The position numbers were made by a program, and so were the translations under genes. Shown here piece after piece: positions 8,185-17,152 of a stretch of DNA of 64,000 nucleotides; the stretch's first letter is position 1, and each line of letters opens with the position of its first letter. The DNA comes from CAVYXZ01 sp965223835 (GTDB lineage: Bacteria > Chloroflexota > Anaerolineae > Aggregatilineales > Phototrophicaceae): contig CBDCXQ010000001.1 in assembly GCA_965223835.1 (NCBI GenBank), forward strand, positions 5,704,001 to 5,768,000. Reading direction: 5' to 3'. Under the pieces are notes generated by a model. The model ran no database searches and was not told the DNA's origin. It was given only the letters and a program-made list of their open reading frames with translations.

Positions 8185-8340
8185 TAGACCACCTAATTTT
8201 CTCGCTGTTGAGCACATGAATCACCCCAATGCGTCCCGACATTCCTTATCTCCAGCCTGATTATGTGAGTTTACCATAACGCTGGTGATGAGGAGCGACC
8301 GCAGGCATAATCCCATAAACGGCTGTACAAGAGGCATATT

Positions 8341-9252
8341 ATGGAACTGGGACAGATTGAGGCATTTGAACGCGCGGCCCGTGAAGGTAGTTTTACCCGG
8401 GCAGCGGAGATTATGAATCTGACACAACCGGCGGTCAGCACGCGCATTGCCGCGTTGGAAGCCGAGTTGGGCGGATTGCTTTTCGAACGACGTGGTCGCC
8501 AATTACAACTCACGCCATTGGGCCAGCGGTTTCTCCCCTATGCAGAACGCATGCTGGCGGTGCTGGCCGATGGCCTGCAAGCGGTGGATAATTTTCATAG
8601 TGGCAAGCTGGGGGAGGTCAAAATTGCCGCGCCGGGACCGTTTGTCATCGGCCTCTTAATCGATGTGCTGGCTGACTTTCGCCAACAACATCCCACCATC
8701 GACATCCTCATCCGCGAGCGTCCCAAAACCACCATCATCGAGATGTTGTACGATGGCATCATCATGCTGGGCCTGGTTAACGCCCCGATTTTCGATGACA
8801 ACATCGCCGTACTAGCCCGGCTGGAAGATCCCATTCGAGCGGTTGTGGCACCCGACCATCCGCTGGCAGCATTGCCTTATCCACTAAGCATTGAAGCACT
8901 CTACCAGCACACGATCTATCGCGTCACGATGTTCCCCCGGATGACCGCCTTTATCGACTCCATCGTTGAACAGGGTCGACGCGGCAGTGGCGGGGCGGTC
9001 ATCGCGGTGCCGATGATGATGGCCTTGCGGTTGGTGACTATCGGTCAGGGCGTAACATTTTTACCTGAGAGCTATGTCGCCAGTTCGGTGGCAACCGGGG
9101 ACCTGGTATACCTGAGCCTTGAGGACATGCCCCGCCTGACCAGTGAGCCAGTTCTCATTACCCTCAAACATCGCCAACTTGACGTACCTCAACAAGCATT
9201 TATCCGCATTTTTGAAACACGCTGGCAGCGACTGCTCATCAGCCCGAAATAA
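8341..9252 (+). CDS. LysR-family transcriptional regulator
   Basis: 303 residues. The N-terminal winged helix is MELGQIEAFERAAREGSFTR, AAEIMNLTQPAVSTRIAALE and LLFERRGRQLQLTPLGQRFL, all standard LysR spacing. The remainder is a type 2 periplasmic-binding-like effector domain (EVKIAAPGPFVIGLLIDVLADFRQQHP). It is transcribed away from the RlmI-like gene, with a 156-bp gap that would be the usual place for its operator, though no clear T-N11-A box was picked out. Target genes and inducer are unknown. Confidence 0.9.
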   Translation: MELGQIEAFERAAREGSFTRAAEIMNLTQPAVSTRIAALEAELGGLLFERRGRQLQLTPLGQRFLPYAERMLAVLADGLQAVDNFHSGKLGEVKIAAPGPFVIGLLIDVLADFRQQHPTIDILIRERPKTTIIEMLYDGIIMLGLVNAPIFDDNIAVLARLEDPIRAVVAPDHPLAALPYPLSIEALYQHTIYRVTMFPRMTAFIDSIVEQGRRGSGGAVIAVPMMMALRLVTIGQGVTFLPESYVASSVATGDLVYLSLEDMPRLTSEPVLITLKHRQLDVPQQAFIRIFETRWQRLLISPK

Positions 9253-9317
9253 ATTGTTAGCGTAACTCAATAATGATAGAGTGAAGAGACACTTACGAAT
9301 ATTTGCTGGCGCATGTT

Positions 9318-12300
9318 ATGAATAAACCGCTAAAAAGCAAACGCCCAACCATCGGTCTCATGATCGGGTACTTTGATCGCCTGCATGAGGATGAGATCTG
9401 GCAAGGCATCAATGAAGTCGCAAGCGAGGCTGATGTCAATTTGATTACGTTCATTGGCCGTCACTTGCAATCGCCACACGGCTTCGATAGCCAGGCAAAC
9501 ATTGTTTATGCTCTGCCGGATCCGCACAATGTTGATGGTCTATTGATTACGACGACGATTATCAGTACGTTTATCAACGATGCCGAAATACGGGCCTTTT
9601 TACAACAATATCAGCATATTCCGGTGGTGAACATCGGCAGAACTCATATCCCTGGTACAACCAGCGTTTATACGGGAACGAAGTCGGGTGTCAACACTCT
9701 ACTGGACCATCTTTTCGCGGTGCATCAATACCAACGAGTGGCGTTCATTGGTGGCCCGACAACGGCTGCCTCAGCCCGCAGTCGTTATAACGCTTATACT
9801 GAAAAACTAAAAGAAAATGGCATCCTGCTGGATGAAACATTGGTCGTAGCCGGCGACTATTCGCTGGAATCCGGTCGTGAGGCCATCACTACCCTGATTG
9901 ATGAACGTGGGGCGACCTTTGACGCCTTGTTTGCTGCTAACGATGATATGGCGCTGGGTGCGATGGAAACTCTGCAGGCGCGGGGCATTCGGGTGCCCGA
10001 TGAAATCGCGGTGGTGGGGGTTGATGACAAACACTATGCGCGGATCGCCAATCCGCCGCTCACCAGCATTGGGATCGACTTCGTCGCGCAGGGCCGTCAA
10101 GCTGCCCGGCTCTTGTTGCGCAAAATAGCGGGCGAGAGCGTAGCCGATGAGTTCAATCTTCCAGCTACTTCGCTCATTATTCGTCAATCTTGCGGCTGCT
10201 TTGAAGCCCCGGCAACATTAGCTATACCGGCTGATCGGCCTGCAAAAGCCGATCGTGCAGCGCAACTGTCCACCCTCAAAAAGCAGCAGATACGCGATTC
10301 CATCAGTGCCGAGCAGATTGAACAAATTTGGGACGCTTTCTGGCACGATGACGGGCCAAATGAAAAGCATTTTCTGGTCACACTCCGTCGCCTGCTGCAA
10401 GATACGGTTGCGGCTGAACAACCGCCCTCTGACTGGCATCAACTCATCATGCGAATGCGACGGGTTTTGTATTTTAATGAATCCGATCAACAGCTTTCGG
10501 TTGAGAATTTGTGGCAGCAAGCGCACGTGTTGATAAGCGCTACAGCCCGTCAAGCGCTGGCCCATCGTCACTGGCAGACCACCATAAAAATGCAAACCTT
10601 GCAGGAGATCGCCCAGCGTCTGATCACAACCTTCGATCTGGATGAATTCGCAGCCGTTATCCAGTCTGAACTGCCGCGGTTAGACATCCAGGGTTGTTTT
10701 GTCGTGCTGTTCGAGCCTGACACAACTGTTACCGCGCGCATGGTTGCTGCTTATACCACCGACGGTCAGACCATTCGGCCTGCAGATCGGCTAACCTTCC
10801 CCACGCGTGATCTGGTTCCCCCTGAACTGATTGTCGGTGATGAGCGCCAAAATCTCGTGGTTGAGCCGCTCTACTTCCAAAATGAGCAACTGGGCTTCGT
10901 TATTTTTCAGGCCGCGACCACAGTTTCTGGTGCAATCTTCGAAGCACTACGTAGTTACATCAGTAGTGCGTTGAAAGGCGCTTTGTTGTTGCAACAGACC
11001 ACAATGAAGGCCAGTGAGCTTGAAGATCAGGTCGAGGTACGAACCGCGGAGTTGATGCGGGAACGCAACACCTTGCGCACACTGGTGGATAGCATCCCCG
11101 ATCAGATATGCTTGAAAGATCGTGAGCATCGCTTCGTGCTGGTCAACGAAGCCCTGGCGCTGGCTTTTGGCGAGGATGTAATCGGCAAGACCGATCGTGA
11201 AGTTGCCTTATCGCTAAATCATGAGGCAATGTACCAGGAAGAAGCACGTATATTTGCAACGGGTGAGCCGCTGTTGAATGAAGAAACCGAAGTGCCCACA
11301 GCGCTGGTCATGGCCGGGCAACCCGCATGGACATTGCGCAACAAAATTCCGGTACTAGATGTAACAGGTAAAATTACCGGGCTACTCTGTATCAACCGCG
11401 ACATTGCGCTGCAGAAAGAAGCCGAGCGTCGTCTCCAGGACGAACGGAATTTACTGCGCACCCTCATCGACAATTTACCCGACCATATTTATATGAAAGA
11501 CCAGGACCATCGCTTTTTGCTCGTCAATCGGGCATTGACCGATGCCTGGGATGGCCTGGATCTGATTGGTAAGACAGACGCTGAACTTATTCCGGGACCC
11601 CACGCTGCCGAGCATAGTCGTGAAGAAGAACATTTATTTGAAACCGGTCAGCCGGTGCTGGGGGCCGAATTACACGTCCCTGTACATCCCGATTCTCCGC
11701 ATGACGCTGAATGGTTTGCGGTGACCAAGATTCCCTTGCTGGGTCAGGATGGTAAAGTCAATGGTCTGGTGGGCATCAACCGGGATATTACCGAGCAGAA
11801 ACGTGCCGAGATCCGTATCAAAGAAGAACGTACGCTCTTACGCACCTTGATTGACCACATGCCCGATCGGATTTTTGTCAAAGACAATGATCGCCGGTTT
11901 ATCCTCGTCAATGATGCGTTGCAGGCGCAACACACAACTAACTTAATCGGCAAACGCGACGAAGATATTTACCCGACGAATGCCGACCAGCATCGTCAGG
12001 AAGAGGAAGCAATCTTAAGTGACGGTAAACGGATTATTGATCAGGAAATGTTCCTGATTAACGATGATGGTGCCCCCTATTGGCTGCAAAAAACGAAGGT
12101 CCCCCTGCGTAACCAGCACCAGGAGATTATCGGTCTGGTTGGTATCGTCCGCGACATTCGCCAGTTTAAGCAAATTCAATTTGACCTTGAAGCCGAGCGC
12201 AACCTGTTGCACACAATGATCGATAATATTCCCGATCACATCTACCTGAAAGATGCGGAACACCGTTTCATTCTGGCAAATCGGGCGCTTCGGGAAATCT

Positions 12301-13679
12301 GGCAGCGCGATTTGATCGGCAAGTCGGATCGTGACCTGTTTCCTGCTGAGCGGGCGAATCGTTTCATTCAAGAAGAAAAAAGTATTATGGATAGTGGCGA
12401 AGCAATTATCAATCAGGAAAGCCATTCGCCGCCAGATGTTGGTGCCAGAAACCATGATGAATGGATCGTGCGGACTAAAATACCCCTGTACGACCACACC
12501 GGTCAGACAACTGGTATCCTGGGCATCAACCGGGATGTCACTGCACAAAAAATGGCCGAACGACGACTCGAAGCTGAACGTACCCTGCTGCGCACCTTAA
12601 TTGACCACTTACCGCTGGAAGTTTATGCCAAAGATCTTGAAAGTCGGTTTATTCTCGCAAATCGCGCAACCTTAAAATACACTGAATACGATACGATGGA
12701 AGCCATCATGGGCACCAGCGATCTCGATTCCCGCGTCTTTGACGGCATGCTTGATCTGGCGCAGCAGCATTATGAATCTGAGCAGGAAATGATGCGCACT
12801 GGCAAACCGATTGTTGACTTGATCACACCGCCGATTAACAGTCCACATAAAAATGCAGGTGATCGCTGGGTCATTACTAACAAGGTGCCGTTGCGTGATG
12901 GTGACGGCAATATCATCGGACTCGTCGGCATCAATCAAGATATTACCGAGCGTAAAGAGCAGGAAGCTGAACGCGAACAACTGATCGCTGAGCTGGAAGC
13001 ACGTCATGCCGAAATGGAACGCTTTACCTACACAGTGTCACATGACCTGCGCAGCCCGTTGATTACCATCAAAGGCTTCATTGGCTTATTGGAAAATGAC
13101 GTTGCCAATCAAGATGCAGCCCGCATCGCATCGGACCTCAGTTACATTCGCACGGCAGCCGAACAAATGGAACATCTCTTAAATGACCTGCTGGAACTTT
13201 CGCGCATTGGTCGGATTATGAATAGTGAAGAGGCAATCGAACTGAACGAACTGGTGGGTGACGCCGTGAAGATAGTAATGGGGCAGATTATGCAAAACGA
13301 CGTAAAAGTGACGGTGCAGTCGGGGCTACCCGTTATCCAGGGAGACCGGGCACGATTGGTGGAAGTGTTCCAGAATCTGCTGGAAAATGCCATCAAATAT
13401 ATGGGCAAGCAACCACACCCGCAGATCGAAATCGGGGCGGAACCGCGTGACTATGATGTACTGTGCTTTGTGCGCGATAATGGCATGGGGATCGTCTCAG
13501 ACTATCATGAGACCATCTTCAAGTTGTTCGATCAATTGGACCCGGATGTGGAGGGCACGGGCATTGGGCTGGCACTGGTGCGGCGCATCATTGACTATCA
13601 TAATGGCAGCATCTGGGTGGAATCGGATGGACCGGGCAAGGGTAGCACCTTTTACTTCACCCTGCCGCTGCCGACATGA
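9318..13679 (+). CDS. Sensor histidine kinase: LacI-like binding domain + five PAS + kinase
   Basis: About 1453 residues from the ATG at 9318 (MNKPLKSKRPTIGLM); the frame could also open at TTG 9303. Residues about 10-295 are a LacI/GalR-type periplasmic-binding-like domain (RYNAYTEKLKENGI, FDALFAANDDMALGAMETL, VVGVDDKHYARIANPPLTSI) without the DNA-binding helix-turn-helix that normally precedes it. A GAF-like region follows, then five PAS repeats starting near 585, 711, 838, 961 and 1088, each opening with LLRTLID-x-PD-x-I-x-x-KD. The kinase has H-box YTVSHDLRSPL, N-box FQNLLENAIKYMG, G1 VRDNGMGI and G2 GTGIGLALVRR. There is no membrane segment or receiver domain, so it is probably cytoplasmic. 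No cognate regulator is adjacent. Confidence 0.88.
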   Translation: MNKPLKSKRPTIGLMIGYFDRLHEDEIWQGINEVASEADVNLITFIGRHLQSPHGFDSQANIVYALPDPHNVDGLLITTTIISTFINDAEIRAFLQQYQHIPVVNIGRTHIPGTTSVYTGTKSGVNTLLDHLFAVHQYQRVAFIGGPTTAASARSRYNAYTEKLKENGILLDETLVVAGDYSLESGREAITTLIDERGATFDALFAANDDMALGAMETLQARGIRVPDEIAVVGVDDKHYARIANPPLTSIGIDFVAQGRQAARLLLRKIAGESVADEFNLPATSLIIRQSCGCFEAPATLAIPADRPAKADRAAQLSTLKKQQIRDSISAEQIEQIWDAFWHDDGPNEKHFLVTLRRLLQDTVAAEQPPSDWHQLIMRMRRVLYFNESDQQLSVENLWQQAHVLISATARQALAHRHWQTTIKMQTLQEIAQRLITTFDLDEFAAVIQSELPRLDIQGCFVVLFEPDTTVTARMVAAYTTDGQTIRPADRLTFPTRDLVPPELIVGDERQNLVVEPLYFQNEQLGFVIFQAATTVSGAIFEALRSYISSALKGALLLQQTTMKASELEDQVEVRTAELMRERNTLRTLVDSIPDQICLKDREHRFVLVNEALALAFGEDVIGKTDREVALSLNHEAMYQEEARIFATGEPLLNEETEVPTALVMAGQPAWTLRNKIPVLDVTGKITGLLCINRDIALQKEAERRLQDERNLLRTLIDNLPDHIYMKDQDHRFLLVNRALTDAWDGLDLIGKTDAELIPGPHAAEHSREEEHLFETGQPVLGAELHVPVHPDSPHDAEWFAVTKIPLLGQDGKVNGLVGINRDITEQKRAEIRIKEERTLLRTLIDHMPDRIFVKDNDRRFILVNDALQAQHTTNLIGKRDEDIYPTNADQHRQEEEAILSDGKRIIDQEMFLINDDGAPYWLQKTKVPLRNQHQEIIGLVGIVRDIRQFKQIQFDLEAERNLLHTMIDNIPDHIYLKDAEHRFILANRALREIWQRDLIGKSDRDLFPAERANRFIQEEKSIMDSGEAIINQESHSPPDVGARNHDEWIVRTKIPLYDHTGQTTGILGINRDVTAQKMAERRLEAERTLLRTLIDHLPLEVYAKDLESRFILANRATLKYTEYDTMEAIMGTSDLDSRVFDGMLDLAQQHYESEQEMMRTGKPIVDLITPPINSPHKNAGDRWVITNKVPLRDGDGNIIGLVGINQDITERKEQEAEREQLIAELEARHAEMERFTYTVSHDLRSPLITIKGFIGLLENDVANQDAARIASDLSYIRTAAEQMEHLLNDLLELSRIGRIMNSEEAIELNELVGDAVKIVMGQIMQNDVKVTVQSGLPVIQGDRARLVEVFQNLLENAIKYMGKQPHPQIEIGAEPRDYDVLCFVRDNGMGIVSDYHETIFKLFDQLDPDVEGTGIGLALVRRIIDYHNGSIWVESDGPGKGSTFYFTLPLPT

Positions 13680-13696
13680 TTGGTCGCATTTGTCCC

Positions 13697-13725
13697 TGAC
13701 TTCACGATTAGTTTTCGGTTATAAT
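13697..13725 (+). promoter_or_regulatory. Promoter of the chelatase genes
   Basis: TATAAT at 13720-13725 with a weak -35 (TGACTT, 13697-13702) 17 bp upstream. It lies 36 bp before the chelatase ATG at 13762; GGGAAG at 13749-13754 serves as a plausible ribosome site. Confidence 0.5.
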
Positions 13726-13761
13726 GCGAGGTGTTTGTAGCCAATCTGGGAAGTTAGCACA

Positions 13762-14877
13762 ATGTCAAACCGACTTGCGGTGTATCCATTTACAGCTATC
13801 GTTGGGCAAGAGCGCATGAAACGCGCCCTGATCCTCAACGCGATTGATATGCGTATTGGCGGCGTCCTTATTCGCGGTGAGCGCGGAACGGGTAAATCGA
13901 CTGCTGCCCGGGCACTGGCGGCCTTGCTACCGGAAGTCGATGTGATTGCCGATTCGCCCTTTAACGATGACCCCAACCAGCCTTTAACCTGGTCCGACGA
14001 AGTGCGTGAACGCCATGAACGTGGTGAAGAACTGCCGGTTGCCCGGCGCAAAATTCGGTTTATAGACTTGCCGGTCAGCGCTACCGAAGACCGGGTGGTG
14101 GGCACGCTCGACATCGAAAAAGCGATTCAACAGGGCGAACGTCACTTTGACCCCGGTGTGTTGGCGAACGCCAATCGTGGCATTTTGTATGTCGATGAAG
14201 TTAATTTACTGGATGACCATGTGGTTGATCTGCTGCTGGACTCAGCGGCAATGGGCGTGAACGTCGTGGAGCGTGAAGGCATCAGCTTTGCGCATCCCGC
14301 CCGGTTTATTCTGGTGGGCACGATGAACCCTGAAGAAGGGGACTTGCGGCCCCAGTTGCTGGACCGTTTCGCCCTATCGGTTGAGGTGCATGGCATCGCT
14401 GGAACGACCGAACGTATGGAAATTTTGGAGCGGCATATTGGCTATGAAGCTGATGCGGATGCCTTTAATGCCGACTGGCAGCCCGAAGAACAAAGCCTGT
14501 CCGAGCGAATTGCGACGGCGCGTGAAATTGTGGATGAAGTTGAATATACCCGCCGCGACCTCTATTCCATCGCGACCCTGACCAGTAGCTTACAAATCGA
14601 CGGCCACCGCGCTGATCTCGTCATTCTCAAGACAGCCCGCGCCCAGGCGGCTTTCGATGGTCGGCGGCAGATCAACCAGAATGATATTTTGCTGGCTACC
14701 GAACTGGCGATCCCGCACCGGCTCAAACGCGGGCCATTCAGCGACGCTCAGATGAGCATGACCCAGTTGGAAGAACAACTGGACCAGGTTATGTCGGAAT
14801 GGGGCGAAGGCGATGAAATGGGCGAAGTCAGTGAAGATGGCGATCAACAGGCTGTCAAAAAAAAAGTCAATCAGTAG
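13762..14877 (+). CDS. Mg/Co-chelatase AAA+ subunit (ChlI/BchI-like, 0-frame product)
   Basis: AAA+ ATPase of 371 residues that powers metal insertion into a tetrapyrrole, cobalt or magnesium. PFTAIVGQERMKRALILNAID opens the domain, Walker A is GERGTGKST (about 39-47), LPVSATEDRVVGTLD is the ChlI-specific insert, Walker B is ILYVDEVNLLDD (about 141-152), sensor 1 is VGTMNPEEGDLRPQLLDRFAL. The C-terminus becomes acidic (MSEWGEGDEMGEVSEDGD) and ends KKKVNQ just after an A9 run. The downstream -1 frame encodes the VWA half of a ChlD protein, so this product would be the short form made without frameshifting. The large CobN/ChlH subunit is not in the window. Confidence 0.88.
   Translation: MSNRLAVYPFTAIVGQERMKRALILNAIDMRIGGVLIRGERGTGKSTAARALAALLPEVDVIADSPFNDDPNQPLTWSDEVRERHERGEELPVARRKIRFIDLPVSATEDRVVGTLDIEKAIQQGERHFDPGVLANANRGILYVDEVNLLDDHVVDLLLDSAAMGVNVVEREGISFAHPARFILVGTMNPEEGDLRPQLLDRFALSVEVHGIAGTTERMEILERHIGYEADADAFNADWQPEEQSLSERIATAREIVDEVEYTRRDLYSIATLTSSLQIDGHRADLVILKTARAQAAFDGRRQINQNDILLATELAIPHRLKRGPFSDAQMSMTQLEEQLDQVMSEWGEGDEMGEVSEDGDQQAVKKKVNQ
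14854..14877 (+). promoter_or_regulatory. Probable programmed -1 frameshift site (A9 run)
   Basis: In the 0 frame the bases read GTC AAA AAA AAA GTC AAT CAG TAG (14854-14877). The nine A residues (14857-14865) contain A-AAA-AAA in the right phase for tandem -1 slippage. After slipping, the frame continues S-Q-S-V-A-S-E-S-S-E-E-L-P-D-Y and stays open to 15830. The 0-frame stop is nine bases beyond the run. An AGG (14849-14851) upstream could act as a weak Shine-Dalgarno-like stimulator; I see no strong downstream stem. Transcriptional slippage would give the same result. Confidence 0.65.
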
Positions 14878-15830
14878 CCTCTGAGAGCAGCGAAGAACTG
14901 CCCGATTACGGTCAGACGGACCCCAGCCCCCAAAACGTCTTCGATAATCAAGATGCGTACTGGTGGGAAGGCGGTAAACAGGTCGAGTCGGGTGCTGAAT
15001 TTAGTCCCCGCAAACTGGATACACCACTGGATAAACTGACGCGCCAGACCGCCGGGCGTCGTTCGCAAAGCGTGACCGAACGCAAACGGGGACGTTATAT
15101 TCGCGCCCGGCCCGCCAGCGGTAATCATACCGACATCGCGTTTGACGCGACGCTGCGGGCGGCGGCCCCTTTCCAGCAAGATCGCGAACAACAAAAACAG
15201 GATACGGGCATGGCCTATGCGCTGCGCACGAGCGATTTGCAGCGCAAAGTGCGGGTGCGCCGGTCATCCAACCTGATTCTCTTTGCGGTTGATGCGTCGT
15301 GGAGCATGGCTGTTTCTGAGCGGATGCAGGCCACTAAAGGGGCAATCATGTCGTTGCTGACGGATGCCTATCAGCGGCGTGACCGGGTGGGATTGGTTGT
15401 CTTTCAAAAAGACCGGGCCTCGCTGGTCCTGCCGCCCACCAATTCGGTTGTGCTGGCGAAAAAAGCGTTGGCGAATATTCCGGTCGGCGGCAAGACCCCG
15501 CTGTCAGCGGGGTTGATGCTCAGCTATGAAACCGTCCGACGCGAGAAGGTGCTGCATCCCGACATTCTGCCGATGGTGATCTTATTGACCGATGGTGCGG
15601 GCAATGTCTCAATTGGCGAGCGTGCGCCCCAGGAAGAAGCCCACAGCATTGCCCTGATGATGCGCGAATATGATATTAAAACCATCACCATCAACATGGA
15701 GCATGTGGCCTTTGATCGCGGGTTAGCCAATCAACTGGCCGATAAGCTGGGTGGCCCTTGTTACACGTTGAGTCAACTCAAAGCCGACATCCTTTACCAG
15801 ACGGTGCTCCACGAGATGGAGGCGCGCTAA
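14865..15830 (+). CDS. ChlD-type VWA half of the chelatase, reached by -1 frameshift
   Basis: This frame has no ATG, GTG or TTG between its last upstream stop (14832-14834) and GTG 15072, yet it codes for recognisable ChlD linker (ELPDYGQTDPSPQNVF, DAYWWEGGKQVES) before that GTG. It is therefore most simply read as the continuation of the AAA+ frame, giving a fused product of about 689 residues, a normal ChlD/BchD length. The C-terminal integrin I/VWA domain has the MIDAS VDASWSMAVSERM (about residue 510 of the fusion), a conserved GGKTPLSAGL and ILLTDGAGN. In chelatase complexes this subunit bridges the AAA+ ring and the large subunit. Independent translation from GTG 15072 is the alternative. 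Confidence 0.75.
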   Translation, partial: SQSVASESSEELPDYGQTDPSPQNVFDNQDAYWWEGGKQVESGAEFSPRKLDTPLDKLTRQTAGRRSQSVTERKRGRYIRARPASGNHTDIAFDATLRAAAPFQQDREQQKQDTGMAYALRTSDLQRKVRVRRSSNLILFAVDASWSMAVSERMQATKGAIMSLLTDAYQRRDRVGLVVFQKDRASLVLPPTNSVVLAKKALANIPVGGKTPLSAGLMLSYETVRREKVLHPDILPMVILLTDGAGNVSIGERAPQEEAHSIALMMREYDIKTITINMEHVAFDRGLANQLADKLGGPCYTLSQLKADILYQTVLHEMEAR

Positions 15831-15856
15831 ACTCAAAGGCCGAAGTGTATAACCTG

Positions 15857-16894
15857 ATGCTTAAGTTCTTTGAAGGGTGTTGGGTAAAGGGGTTGAATTT
15901 GACACATAAACCGTTTATCGAGTGTCAATTTACAGATGCTCGTGAGTTTTTGGAAAATTTACGACCAAGTAATCCAATTTGGTCAGATAAACCAGAGATA
16001 GAACATCTCACATGGTATCGTCATTGGCTTTTTCGTGGACAAAGCGACGGCCTAAATTGGAGGTTAGAGCCTGCCGCTTGGCGTCACGGTGATTTTATGG
16101 TTGAAGTAATTCAACAATCCCTAATTAGCGAAAAAATCAAACTCCAAGAGATTGTAGAAACCAAGTTTAAGCAAACTGAAGCCACGAATATCGACCGATA
16201 TACTGATATCCTTTTTCAGGCTCTGTGTGAATACTTTCTGCTAAGTGAATACACAACTTTTGCTAATGAGCTTGGACATCGACTGCCATCAGTTTTAACG
16301 AACATTCTGAAAGATAGCCCAGAAGTATTTGTCAATGATTATATCAGTCGGTTGGAAAAACCTGAAAAGTTGGCCGATTTGTGGGGCAGTCCAATAATTA
16401 TAATGGCACAACATCATGGCATTCCAACAAGATTACTAGATTGGACCCGGAATCCTCTAGTTGCTGCGTATTTTGCCGCAGCGAATGCTAAGCATAATGA
16501 TGATATTCCAATTGCGGTTTATGCAGTTCATCCAATTATATTAAGGGGAAGTTCTATTTTCCCAATTGAAATACCTCAGGCTGATGATCCTTACTTTCAC
16601 GCGCAATCAGCCGTTCTCACTCTAGATACCCGTGCTGATCGCTATTATCTCGAACATGGACATTTCCCAGCTTTGGAAGATACTATCAGTAAATTCCCAG
16701 AGGACTCGACTCTGGATGAACCATATTTTTCTAAAAAACTCACACTTATCGCCAGTGAAGTACCAGAATTGCTTCGAATGTTATGGTTGGAAGGAATTTC
16801 ACAAGCACACCTTATGCCAACACTGGATAATATTACCATAGCATTAAAAATGAAAATGAAATTTATGCCTGTTCCCAGAAATCAGGAAACGTAA
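15857..16894 (+). CDS. FRG-domain protein
   Basis: 345 residues from the ATG at 15857 (MLKFFEGCWVKG); GTG 15845 is an alternative. WLFRGQSDGLNWRLEPAAWR (near residue 58) carries the F-R-G motif that names the family, and QHHGIPTRLLDWTRNPLVAAYFAA (near 190) is the second conserved block. The FRG fold is related to ADP-ribosyltransferase-like folds and is often met in toxins and phage-defence islands, but the biochemical role of this branch is not established. The gene is clearly AT-richer than its neighbours, which suggests transfer. It follows the chelatase stop by 26 bases and precedes a small antitoxin-like gene by 25 bases. Confidence 0.82.
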   Translation: MLKFFEGCWVKGLNLTHKPFIECQFTDAREFLENLRPSNPIWSDKPEIEHLTWYRHWLFRGQSDGLNWRLEPAAWRHGDFMVEVIQQSLISEKIKLQEIVETKFKQTEATNIDRYTDILFQALCEYFLLSEYTTFANELGHRLPSVLTNILKDSPEVFVNDYISRLEKPEKLADLWGSPIIIMAQHHGIPTRLLDWTRNPLVAAYFAAANAKHNDDIPIAVYAVHPIILRGSSIFPIEIPQADDPYFHAQSAVLTLDTRADRYYLEHGHFPALEDTISKFPEDSTLDEPYFSKKLTLIASEVPELLRMLWLEGISQAHLMPTLDNITIALKMKMKFMPVPRNQET

Positions 16895-16919
16895 ATTTCT
16901 TATTGGAAGTGTAAGCATA

Positions 16920-17117
16920 GTGTATCTGGATGAACTCATTCAGGAAGTTGAACAATTACCGACTGCTGCAAAGTGGCGGTTAGTTAATCAATTGCTGCGC
17001 TCACTGGAACCAGAACAACTGCCGCAACCGCCACGCTCAGATTGGCGTGAGTTCCTGCGCGAAACATATGGGTCGCTGCGTGATACGCCAATCCAACGCT
17101 GGGATCAAGGTGAATAG
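16920..17117 (+). CDS. Small antitoxin-like protein
   Basis: 65 residues from GTG 16920: an N-terminal helix LDELIQEVEQLPTAAKWRLVNQLLRSLEPE and a Trp-containing tail (SDWREFLRETYGSLRDTPIQRWDQGE). The 'LI..VE.LP...K..L...LL..L' pattern is widespread among small proteins in cyanobacteria and Chloroflexota that sit next to PIN or RelE-type toxins. No such toxin follows; the only candidate partner is the FRG gene 25 bases upstream. Assignment as an antitoxin is inference from pattern and size. Confidence 0.55.
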   Translation: MYLDELIQEVEQLPTAAKWRLVNQLLRSLEPEQLPQPPRSDWREFLRETYGSLRDTPIQRWDQGE

Positions 17118-17152
17118 AAAAATAGTGAATCACGAAATGGATAATCGCTAAC

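Noticed and set aside
15072..15830. A separate VWA gene starting at GTG 15072.
   Set aside because: Clear ChlD linker sequence is encoded upstream of the GTG in the same frame, so the start would cut into the protein; a -1 frameshift from the AAA+ frame explains it better. Independent translation is kept only as an alternative.
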